Made by a program: the position numbers and the translations under genes. Positions 39,541-48,950 of a stretch of 64,000 nt of DNA are shown in pieces. Within the stretch, counting starts at the first letter, position 1, and each line of letters starts with the position of its first letter. Source of the stretch: Leptodactylus fallax (lineage: Eukaryota; Chordata; Amphibia; Anura; Leptodactylidae); NCBI GenBank assembly GCA_947044405.1, contig CAMRHE010000331.1, positions 434,001-498,000 on the forward strand, read 5' to 3'. The notes under the pieces were generated by a model. It was not told the DNA's origin and searched no databases. It was given only the letters and a program-made list of their open reading frames with translations.

Positions 39541-40280
39541 CCGGGGTGTCGCCATCTCCGGTTATTCAGATCGCACAACACGGACAGTCACTCACCAAGT
39601 AAGGGAGAGAAGAAGAGGAAAAAGGGGGGGGGGCTAAAAGGACAGAGGGAAGAGAGTAGGAACAGGCGAACAAAAGAGGACAAGACAGAAAAAAAAATAC
39701 AAGGAAGAAAACAAAAAAAAAAACTTATATAATACATATAATGTAGATGACTCTACAATGCAGAAATTTTTCAGTTTATTATACAAGTGATCACATGTAC
39801 CCTAGTGGGACTAAAAAAAATAAAATAAATAATAATATTACATTCCTCAACCTTGAAATTGTAATGCCAAGACGGACAAGCAATAAATTGCAGAAGTATT
39901 CGGTGTCGCTAAGATTTGCAAATGATCAAACTTTTAAGCCCCTGGCACCAATATGTGACCAGTGGGAGGGGTGATCTGAAGAGGCCCAAAAAAGGTATAT
40001 ATATATTTTAACAACATTTTTTAGTCATATGAAACCTCAAAAACTGGATCAAATGGTGCAGGATGATTGTGCGATGTTGGCAGTTCATCGTCGTGCTGTT
40101 CATCGGCACTTGTCACAATCTGAGAGGGACAGAGACCTTGGTTTATCACTCTAGCAGCTCGCTATGTGCCTAGGCCAGGAAGCCTGGCAAGCTCTGGAGT
40201 AGAGATGGGCGAATTGTTTCGTTACGAACCAGGCTCAAACCGAATATTCCAAACGGAACAAATGGAGATTAGTCTTGGAA
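39541..40280. other. Spacer, purine-rich then unassigned
   Basis: 39600-39740 is an AG-rich tract (possibly the LINE 5' UTR). The rest has no gene or recognised repeat. Confidence 0.4.
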
Positions 40281-40282
40281 GA

Positions 40283-40591
40283 GGCATTATACTCTATGCT
40301 CTCTTCAGACTCCAGAGTATAATAAGTGGAGGCCCAGGAGAGGTGAAAAAAACACATTCATATACACCTTTCATTACCTCTTTTGGGCCTCCTTTCGCGC
40401 ATAGCCCAGGCTCAGTGCTGAGGCCTCACTGGGAGCGCCAGACAAGGAAAGTGCCACATACCGCAAAGAGGCCTAAAAGAGGTAATGAAAGCTTGCGTAT
40501 GAATGTTTATTTTTTTATTTTTTACACCTCCCCTGGGCCTCCACCTATTATACTCTGGGGTGTGAAGAGATCTCAGAGTATAATAATATCA
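40283..40591. mobile_element. Palindromic-end MITE, most complete copy
   Basis: Both ends carry a self-complementary block (ATTATACTC...GAGTATAAT) followed by GTGGAGGCCCAGGAGAGGTG at the left and its complement CACCTCCCCTGGGCCTCCAC at the right, giving about 60-bp inverted repeats. Family members lie at 9240, 20448, 21020 and 21785. Confidence 0.75.
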
Positions 40592-40654
40592 CTATCACTT
40601 TGACATAACTTTGGCTGTGTTTGCCTTAGAGAGCTAGAAATTGGATAGATATAT

Positions 40655-40838
40655 TCCTAGGAGCCCTAAGAGTATCCTACACTATGTTTTATAGATAGGT
40701 TCCTAGCAGCCCTGACAGTGTCATACACTATGTTTTATAGATATATAGTCCTAGGAGCCCTGACAGTGTCATACACTATGTTTTATAGATATATAGTCCT
40801 AAGAGCTCTGACAGTGTCATACACTATGTTTTATAGAT
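40655..40838 (+). repeat. 48-bp tandem repeat interrupted by the Gypsy element
   Basis: Units of TCATACACTATGTTTTATAG ATATATAGTCCTAGGAGCCC TGACAGTG, period 48 (TCATACACTA at 40721, 40769 and 40817). Part units resume at about 47155 (TGTTTTATAGATATATAGTC) on the other side of the retrotransposon, so the element inserted into the array. Confidence 0.85.
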
Positions 40839-41312
40839 TGTGGGAGGATAGGCTCAGTGGTAGCAGCAGCAGACCCAGACAGTCAGAGACGGACACAAAA
40901 ATTGTGGTGTAAACAGATTTTACCCTATGCGTTAGTATGAGTGACTAACTATACAAAGAACACCCTAACTGTACGTGTGGCTTGCTCCAGCCTCACGGTC
41001 AACAAACAGGGCAAAAACAATAGCAGTAGTTCACACCAGCGTCTCACCAACTTTCACTGTGTTAAGACAGAACCCGACTCCTCCTTTCTCCCCCAGGAAC
41101 TGCTCAGTAGTGAGAACTGGCCAACCTTTTATAGGCCTTTAATGAGGCCCAGCTTCCACCTGTGGTTGAAGGCTCCTTCCTAGTAGGAGAGGAAGAGGTT
41201 AACAAAAGACAGCCTTCTCACAGCAAAGGTTTTACCTGATTTACCACACATAAGTAAGGAATCTGGGAGAGAGATAGCGATCTTCCAGAATCTTACCTGT
41301 CACCATCTCACA
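40839..41312 (-). repeat. 3' LTR of the Gmr1-like Gypsy element
   Basis: TGTGGGAGGATAGGC to CACCATCTCACA on the + strand (TG...CA on both). It is flanked on the element side by CCCTCCCCCTTT, the polypurine tract read on the + strand. It lacks an ~80-bp segment (ATTTATTTTACAAAAATACG region) present in the other LTR. Confidence 0.9.
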
Positions 41313-41419
41313 TACCCTCCCCCTTTGTTCGAACCTATAGGGGCGAACATTTTTCGCCATCATACAGTGTGCCCTGGTTAGAGCATCTGCATTCCCTTGT
41401 AACCTACCGGATCAGTGCT

Positions 41420-42905
41420 CTACCTTAAATTTGAAATTTTGTAAGGTGAGGAACCATCTAGTGACTCAGGCATTTTTCTCTTTGGCCTGAGACATCCATG
41501 TGAGAGGGGAGTTGTCAGTAACCAGCATAAAATGTCGGCCCAGCAAGTAATACCGTAGAGATTCCAGTGCTCATTTGATGGCCAAACACTCCCTTTCCAC
41601 AATACTGTAATTCCTTTCTGCAGGAGTAAGTTTTCTACTTAAGTATGTGACTGGATGTTCCTCATCTTTAATTTCTTGTGAAAGCACTGCACCTAACCCT
41701 ACATCAGAGGCGTCAGTCTGTACCACAAATTCTTTGGCATAGTCGGGAGTAATCAAAACTGGCTGCTTACAGAGGACTGATTTTAGCTCCCGGAATGCGC
41801 CCTCAGCCTCTTCACTCCACTTGATGAGACTAGATTTACCTCCCTTGGTAAGGTCAGTTAAGGGAGCTGCAATAGAGGCAAAATTGGGTATAAACCTGCG
41901 ATAATACCCCATCATTCCCAGGAAAGCCCTCGCTTCTTACTCAAGGGACGGGGCCAATTCTGGATAGCCTCTACTTTATTAACCTGAGGTTTTATTATCC
42001 CCCTTCCTATTGTGTACCCCAAATACCGGGCTTCTTCAAGGCCCAAGGCACACTTCTTGGGGTTAGCAGTTAGCCCAGCTGCCCAAAGGGAATCTAGTAC
42101 AGCATGGACTTTCAGCAAGTGACTTTCCCAATCAGGACAGAAGATAACAATATCATCAAGATAGGCTGAAGCGTACCTGCGATGTGGCTTAAGGATTTTG
42201 TCCATCAGTCGCTGGAAGGTTGCAGGAGCACCATGTAACCCAAAATGCATAGTCACGTACTGAAACAGACCATCTGGGGTGACAAACGCTGTTTTTTCTT
42301 TAGCCCTCTCTGAGAGGTACCTGCCAGTACCCCTTTGTTAAGTCGAGAAATACCTGGCAGATCCCAGCCTTTCAATCAGTTCATCTACTCTTGGCATCAA
42401 ACTTGGAATTTTCATTTAATTTACGAAAATCATTACAAAACCTGATTGTACCGTCAGGTTTGGGAATCAGAACAATTGGATTGGACCAGGCTCTCTTAGT
42501 CTCTTCAATCACCCCGAGGGCTAACATATCGTTTACCTCCTTGGATATGGCCTGTTTATGAGCTTCAGGTATTCGGTACAGCTTTAGATTGACTCGTACC
42601 TGCGGCTCAGTGACAATGTCATGCTCTATCAGATCAGTACGCCCAGGTAACTCAGAAAATACATCATTATTTCTCTGTACAAATTTTTTTGCCTCTTGTA
42701 CCTGTACCCTGGATAGGGTCTCAGATATTTGTATCTCAGGAAAATCCTTACCAAGTGCGCCCCCTGTTTTAGCAGTAACCTCTCTAGGGGTACTTATGGC
42801 AGACAAGGATTCTCTGTCTTTCCAGGGTTTTAACAAATTCATATGGTATATCTGTTCAGGTTTTCTCCTGCCTGGCTGAAAAACCTTGTAGTTTACATCA
42901 CCCAC
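41420..42905 (-). pseudogene. Gypsy reverse transcriptase and RNase H (Gmr1-like element)
   Basis: Continues directly from the integrase C-terminus (IYHMNLLKPWKDRE). Blocks are NPIVLIPKPDGTIRFCNDFR (about 42460), FGLHGAPATFQRLMD, SAYLDDIVIFCPDWESH (YxDD box, about 42150), RYLGYTIG, then YRRFIPNFASIAAPLTDLTK, VVQTDASDVGLGAVLSQ (RNase H Asp) and ERNYSIVERECLAIK. Frame changes near 42381, 42256 and 41600. It copies element RNA into DNA in the family; this copy is broken. Confidence 0.92.
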
Positions 42906-43697
42906 ATTTTCAATTATTTCTTAAGGGCCTTGCCACTTGGCTAGAAATTTACTTTCTACTGTGGGTACAAGCACTAACACTCGATCACCGGGGTTGAAGG
43001 TTCAGAGCTTAGCCTTCCTGTTATAAACACGGCCCTGAGCCAACTGGGCTTGCTCCATATGCTCCTTTATAATTGGCATTACTGCCGAAATTCGGTCTTG
43101 CATCTGGGTAATGTGCTCAATAATTCTACGGTACGGAGTTTGTTCCTGTTCCCACATTTCCTTAGCAATATCAAGGATTCCCCGTGGGTGTCTACCTTAC
43201 ACTAATTCAAACAGAGAGAAACCTGTGGAGGACTGGGGTACCTCTCAGATTGCAAACATGAGATATGGCAGCAAACAATCCCAACCCTTGCCATCTTTGC
43301 TAACCACCCTTTTTAACATTCCTTTAAGGGTTTTATTAAATCGCTCAACCAGGCCGTCTGGGGGTGATATACAGAGGTTCTCAGATGTTTGATACTCAGG
43401 AGCTTACACATCTCTTTCATTACTTTGGACATAAAGGGGGTCCCTTGATCGGTCTGGATCTCTTTAGGTATACCTGTCCGAGAAAACATAAAAAAGAGCT
43501 CCTTTGCAATTAACTTTGCTGAAGTATGTCTGAGGGGCACAGCTTCAGGGTACCGGGTAGCATAGTCTAATACCACTAATATATACTGATGTCCCCAAGT
43601 GGACTTAACAAGAGGACCCACCAAATCCATGGCTATACATTCAAATGGGACCTCTATAATAGGCAGGGGTACTAAAGGACTCCTGAAGTGTGACAGT

Positions 43698-44141
43698 TGT
43701 GAGAAAATGAAGGGTGTGGTTTGGGAGAACAGGTATGTTCCAGCCAGGCAGTTAAAGGGTGTGTGTTAGAAGCCCACAGCAGGGAGGTCACCTGACTAAT
43801 TAAGGCCTGATATAGGCTGTGTCAGAGCTAGGAGGTGGCACTACATGGAGGAAGCTGTCCTGTGTATCTTGATCCTGCATGAAGGTAATTCTGTGCCACC
43901 CGTTTGTAGTAACCAGAGCGAGAGTCTGGCAGCCAGGCTCCTGTACAGAAAGGGAACGTTTCTGTGTTACTTATTTCTCAGCCGAGAAGGGTTTTTTTTT
44001 GTTGTTGTTTTCTGTTCATGTCTTTGTAAAGGCAAACTGTTTATGCACCAAGTGAATAAACTCCAAACTTGAGTGTGATCCAGTCTCTGTGTCCCTGTTT
44101 CCTGCACTGCTACCAAGCATCTACCTGAGCGGTTCCCCACA
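43698..44141. mobile_element. Solo LTR (family 2), 444 bp, nested in the Gypsy integrase
   Basis: Starts TGTGAGAAAATGAAGG and ends GCGGTTCCCCACA, flanked by CAGT at 43694-43697 and 44142-44145. AATAAA at 44055. It splits the integrase frame of the host element exactly between the zinc-binding and core domains. Confidence 0.9.
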
Positions 44142-44314
44142 CAGTGGAGTGGTTAATTGGCACACCGGGCATGAGCTACAATAATCTCGCACGTCTATCC
44201 ACCCCGGCCAATAAAAATGCTGTAATATGCGCTCTTTGGTTTTCTCACACCCCATATGTCCTCCCAGCACATGCTTATGGGCTAATTCTAGAACCACTTT
44301 TTGAAAGGGCTGGG

Positions 44315-45254
44315 TGTGATGATTCTGCCTAAATATGGCCATAACTCAGCTATATTTTGGTCTCTGGGTATAGGATATCCCTTCTTCCTTGCTTGCATAC
44401 TGTGAGCAGCTACAAGCCTAGGTGCATATTGGCAGTAGCGTCTAGGCTGGAACAATAGGGCTCCATTGTATTCCTATACAGCCCTGGCTGATCAAACAAT
44501 AGTGCATTGTTCAAGCCTGGGCTGTTGACCAGATATGACTGATAACGGTATCAATTCACTTTGTCTCATCTACATACAAAGGGTCTGAACGTGATTGAAT
44601 TAACTCATCAGACATACTGTCACCAGTGACCTCATTCTGGGAGGGGGCATAAAGGGTATAAAAGATGAGGTAAGAGGTCTGTGAGAAGAGATATTGCAGG
44701 AGATTACACTATGGAGATTATGCTATGGAGTTTTGGGCTGAGACCATCACAGACTTCCACTGAGACAGACTTTGACTGAGATGCTACTATGAGCAGGCAG
44801 GTTGGAATGCTGCTGCTGACGATGATGAGCCTACAAGAGACTGTGAGAGACTGTTATGAGAGCATGCAGGCGGGATTATCGTTTTAATGCCACATGCTGA
44901 AAAGCCTCCACTGGTGACTCACACATGCCATGTGTGAGTGTTGGACTATAGAACCACATCAAGGACATATGTGGTAAAGTAATCATTTCACCTTTAATCC
45001 CTTTTATTTTATTTGTACTGTATCTTGTAACTAGTAACTGTTAATGCTTGCATATGTCTGCATATCTGTTCTGATCTGTATATGTTAGATTTTAATACCG
45101 ACCCATTTAGGGGTTAATAAATATATAAAATTTAGAAGGCTTGTCTTGTATTTATCTGGTGAACCCGGCACTCACTGGAGGTGAGTATGGTTTTTATATG
45201 AAAGAGGACTCACGGTGTGGCCAAAGCGGTTTGGCGCACGGAGGATCTTTCACA
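44315..45254. mobile_element. Solo LTR (family 1), 940 bp, nested in the Gypsy element
   Basis: TGTGATGATTCTGCC to ATCTTTCACA with perfect 5-bp duplications CTGGG at 44310-44314 and 45255-45259. Same family as 8040-8902, and about 80 bp longer through an internal segment near 44690-44880. Confidence 0.94.
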
Positions 45255-45303
45255 CTGGGGTACCACCAATTGTTCAATAACGTCACCTCTTATTTGGTCT
45301 ACC

Positions 45304-45915
45304 CTATATAACAGGTCTTGGTTCATGGCAAAATAAGGAAATTTCTTGGTCAGCCCCTGGATACTGGGACTTACCATTTATCACCTTAACTTTTTCTCTG
45401 GCATGAGACAAGTTTGGATCCCTGAGTTGAGCTGTACCAAAATTGTCATGGGACACCTCAAGTTCCGGCATTTCTCTCTGGCCTTTAGTGTCGCCAGCTA
45501 GCACAGTCAGAGGAAAGCTATTTTCTTCTGTGACTACCGCTGGAACTGCACTGTCCGGATCAGAAGGCTCAGGGTCCACCTTGGGCAACCTTTCACAGAC
45601 AGCATCATTAGTGTAGGGAACCTTCTGGTTTTTCCACAGGTTCCAAAACATAGGAAAATCTCTTCCAATAATCACATTGTGGAACAAGGACTTGACCACG
45701 CCAACCTGGTGACAGGCTATACCACAGGTAGTGTCTATAGTGACCTCTGCAATGGGGTATTCTCTGATTTCACCATGGATGCACAAAACACCAACAGTAC
45801 GTCCATTGTATAATGCAGGGTCTATCACAGTGGCACGCACCAGGGTCACCACACTCCCAGAGACCAAGAGAGCGGAAACAGGGCGCCCCCCCCCCCCCCC
45901 ACAGTTACCACACAC
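45304..45915 (-). pseudogene. Gypsy aspartic protease (catalytic Asp lost)
   Basis: After a zinc-knuckle-like CGNC and a G-run (14 C on the + strand at about 45887), the frame reads RPVSALLVSGSVVTLVRATV. The flap-side NVIIGRDFPMFW block lies about 80 residues on. In retropepsins the first block carries Asp-Ser/Thr-Gly; here the Asp position is Val (one base), so the enzyme would be dead. The C-terminal extension of about 100 residues leads towards the integrase. Confidence 0.8.
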
Positions 45916-45924
45916 ATTTGGGGA

Positions 45925-46428
45925 TCACAGTCTGTTGCAAGTGGTGCTAGACTGGGTGTACCTGTCCAAGACCACCCTTTCCACCATCTGTGCAGGGGTG
46001 GTCTCTTCAGGCTGTAGCCACTTTTTTACCAGGTACACGAGGTCATGCATTTGAGACCTGGGTGGGAGATTTTCGGAAAAAGTCCAATGATGTACCCTTC
46101 CGGCTCGCACATGCATATTTACTCCAAGACGCACCAGGATCTCACTCCTCAACGTGAGATAATCTCTAGCTGCTGTCTCACACAGATCGTAATAAGCCTT
46201 TTGGGGTTCCCCGGTTAAGAAAGGCGCCACGACATTGGCCCACTGTTCCTTTGGCAGCTTTTCATGTTCAGCAACTTGCTCAAAGACATGAAGATATGCC
46301 TCTACGTCGTCAGTGGACGTCATCTTCTGTAGTGAAGTTTGCACAGCTGCTTGAGCAGTGGGTCTCGCCATCTGAGTCTCAGCAGAAGTTTCTCCTACTG
46401 CCTTCTGACCAACAAAGGTCTCAGTCAA
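45925..46428 (-). pseudogene. Gypsy gag with SCAN-like capsid domain
   Basis: About 167 residues. DDVEAYLHVFEQVAEHEKLP and AYYDLC form the N-terminal capsid lobe. The C-terminal lobe (SQMHDLVYLVKKWLQPEETT PAQMVERVVLDRY) has the L-x-x-L...W-L-x-P-E-x-x-T-x-x-Q-x-x-E-x-x-V-L pattern of SCAN domains. SCAN domains of mammalian zinc-finger proteins are thought to derive from Gmr1-like Gypsy capsids. The frame is intact across this part but the knuckle region beyond is disrupted. Confidence 0.85.
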
Positions 46429-46660
46429 TACAGTCAGCTATTTAATGAACATCATACTCATTTCTCGTTGCCATTTTTCGGACGCCTCTATGACACGCTG
46501 TTGACACCTCTCAGCATCCAGCTGGGCCTGTCCAAGCAGCTTAACCAAGTCCTCCATGGTGGCAGCGTCCTTTTTTGCCTCTCCTACTGCCTTCACCCAG
46601 GACATAAGGTGGAGAGAAAAAAAAGTATCTATCTCTTTAAGACTTGTTTTAAACTGGGTC

Positions 46661-46682
46661 TACTCACATCCGAAGCACCAAA
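46661..46682 (-). other. Primer-binding site of the Gmr1-like Gypsy element
   Basis: Read on the - strand, TGGTGCTTCGGATGTGAG follows two bases after the 5' LTR end (CCTCCCACA). The TGG start fits priming by a tRNA 3' CCA; the tRNA is not identified. Confidence 0.6.
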
Positions 46683-47145
46683 TGTGGGAGGATAGGCTCA
46701 GTGGTAGCAGCAGCGGACCCAGACAGTCAGAGACAGACACCAAAATTCTGGTGTAAACAGGTTTTACCCTGTGCATTTATTTTACAAAAATACGGCAAAA
46801 CAAAATTAGACTTAACAGTCAGACAAAACCATAACAAAAAACTGCTCGTCTGAGCGACTAACTATACAAAGAACACCCTAACTGTACGTGTGGCTTGCTC
46901 CAGCCACACGGTCAAAACAGGGCAAAATACAATAGCAGTAGTTCACATCATCGTCTCACCAACTTTCACTGTGTTAAGACAGAACCCGTCTCCTCCTTTC
47001 TCCCCCAGGAACTGCTCAGTAGTGAGAACTGGCCAACCTTTTATAGGCCTTTAATGAGACCCAGCTTCCACCTGTGGTTGAAGGCTCCTTCCTAGTAGGA
47101 GAGGAAGAGGTTAACAAAAGACAGCCTTCTCACAGTAAAAGTTGG
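46683..47145 (-). repeat. 5' LTR of the Gmr1-like Gypsy element (outer end truncated)
   Basis: Starts TGTGGGAGGATAGGC like its partner. Similarity stops after TTCTCACAGTAAAAGTT, about 95 bp short of the partner's CACCATCTCACA end, where flanking 48-bp repeat sequence takes over. Confidence 0.87.
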
Positions 47146-47149
47146 GAGG

Positions 47150-47490
47150 TATGCACTGTGTTTTATAGATATATAGTCCTAGGTAAGTCTAAAAGTATTA
47201 TAGACTATGTTTTATAAGCCCCATATCCATATCATCCAATATCCTCCGTTTTATTACCCTGCCTTATTTCTCTATCATCTCATGATCTCGTTGCCTTTGT
47301 GTATTATCTCACCAGTGCTGTGTTCTCATCATTAATTTGTAAAGGCCTAAAGAAGGAGCTGTCGTGTGCTCTGAAAGTGGCCAAAGTCATTATTCTGCTA
47401 AGCCAATAAAGTTTTCATACCTACAAGACTTTTGTCTTTTTGACACAAAATTATCAAATATTGCAAGATTTATCTAATAAAGTAATATAC
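47150..47490. other. Spacer before satellite array 3
   Basis: Part units of the 48-bp repeat, then sequence with CCTAAAGAAGGAGCTGTCG and AAGCCAATAAAGTTTTCATA, reminiscent of Penelope-like 3' ends (weak). No gene. Confidence 0.4.
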
Positions 47491-47494
47491 AGGG

Positions 47495-47960
47495 TACAGT
47501 TACACACACAGACAGCTCTGCTACATACACATCACGGACAGTTCCGCTACATACACATCACACACAGACAGCTCTACTACATACACGTCACACACAGACG
47601 GCTCCGCTACATACACGTCACACACAGACGGCTCCGCTACATACACGTCACACACAGACGGCTCCGCTACATACACGTCACACACAGACGGCTCCGCTAC
47701 ATACACGTCACACACAGATGGCTCCGCTACATACACGTCACACACAGACGGCTCCGCTACATACACGTCACACACAGACGGCTCCGCCACATACACGTCA
47801 CACACAGACAGCTCCGCTACATACACGTCACACACAGACAGCTCTGCTACATACACGTCACACACAGACAGCTCCGCTACATACACGTCACACACAGACG
47901 GCTCCGCTACATACACGTCACACACAGACGGCTCCGCTACGTACACGTCACACACAGACG
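47495..47960 (+). repeat. 30-bp satellite array 3 (about 15 units)
   Basis: Same unit as at 5995 and 27155 but more homogeneous (CACACAGACGGCTCCGCTAC repeated), so this array was homogenised most recently. It runs straight into the promoter segment of gene E. Confidence 0.95.
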
Positions 47961-47974
47961 GCTCTCATCTGGAC

Positions 47975-48101
47975 ACATGATCTCAACAGAGAGACTGACA
48001 ACATCTGCTCATGTGACTCATTGACTCCCCCCACACATGACTGATCACATGACTATGACATCATCACAGGTCCTGTAACCACGGCTGCAGTACAAGAGGA
48101 G
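47975..48101 (+). promoter_or_regulatory. Probable promoter and noncoding exon 1 of zinc-finger gene E
   Basis: TCATGTGACTCATTGACTCC (48009), TCACATGACTATGACATCAT (48045), CACAGGTCCTGTAACCACGG, then donor AAGAGGAG|GTATGT at 48101/48102. Conserved intron sequence follows to about 48390 (CTCGCCCAGGATCAGATGAA), shared with C and D. Confidence 0.55.
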
Positions 48102-48389
48102 GTATGTGATTACGGTCACCACAATTTCTCTGACTCTCAGACTTACACAGCTCGCCCAGGATCAGATGAATGCAGCAGTAAGAACCTTTATTGTTAATGG
48201 CGGCGTGGTTATACAAGAGATGTGTCCGCTCATTGTTCCGCCATTACTAATAAAGGTGATTTCAGCTGCGCTCATATGGAAACTGGTTTCGGATGTAGAG
48301 TGACCGCAACATGTAAAGTCGTATAAGACGTATAGTCACTGCAGCCTTACAATGGAGGGGGTTTGAGTGAGATGTCTCGTGGATCCACT

Positions 48390-48883
48390 AGGTGGCGCTG
48401 CCACAGCTCAGACCTGGAATCTCGGTATCTTTGGGTAGAGCATGGCCCAAGTAGTGACTATCTCTACCTCCCCTATATGTAACCCTAACCTGCCTGGTAT
48501 GATGTGGACACAGCAGGTGGTGCCTCATAGTAACAGTCACCGAAGGCAACGCCACCAACTGGATCCACAGCGAACCGGGCAAAATTCCCATGTTCTGCGG
48601 AATGTACCAACATTCGCCCGGCTAAAAATCTCTGTATATGTGACATAGTATTTATAGACAAAAAAATCTGGGGGGAATTTAGGGCAGGATTTACGGGAAC
48701 AGCCGAGCAGAGCTTCTATATGTTATGCCCGTAACTAACATGAAGGAGATTGAGAGCCATAGAATCAGCATAGCACAGCTGTACTCTATGTGCAATACAG
48801 GAGCACCTGCCTACAACTTATGCTCAATACTATACATGTGATTTTATATAGTTTTTACATGCACTCATTTCCTTTACTTTCAG
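48390..48883. other. Intron 1 of gene E, no gene seen
   Basis: No recognised repeat ends or domains. It closes with a pyrimidine-rich run and the acceptor TTTCAG|GTTCCTACAG at 48883/48884. Confidence 0.45.
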
Positions 48884-48950
48884 GTTCCTACAGTATAGGA
48901 TCACTTGATGCCTTCTATATAAGACAAGTTTTCAGACTGACTCAACAAGT

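Larger units (their letters stand above)
42906..45303 (-). pseudogene. Gypsy integrase, upstream of RT and split by two solo LTRs
   Basis: The N-terminal HHCC zinc-binding part (HKHVLGGHMGCEKTKERI ... SCPVCQ) lies at 44146-44314. The catalytic core (MDLVGPLVKSTWGHQYILVV, IQTDQGTPF) lies at 43313-43697 and the C-terminal FLAKWQGP-like part at about 42910-43000. A family-2 LTR separates HHCC from the core and a family-1 LTR separates HHCC from the protease segment. Internal stops occur as well. Its place before reverse transcriptase is the defining oddity of the element. Confidence 0.9.
40839..47145 (-). mobile_element. Ty3/Gypsy retrotransposon, Gmr1-like, with two nested solo LTRs
   Basis: On the - strand the order is 5' LTR (46683-47145, outer end truncated), primer-binding site, SCAN-like gag (45925-46428), protease (45304-45915), integrase (42906 to about 45303, broken by solo LTRs at 43698-44141 and 44315-45254), reverse transcriptase and RNase H (41420-42905), polypurine tract (about 41313-41325) and 3' LTR (40839-41312). 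Integrase ahead of reverse transcriptase is the Gmr1-type order, unusual for Gypsy. Several stops, frameshifts and lost catalytic residues make it inactive. It fills much of the spacer between genes D and E. Confidence 0.93.
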
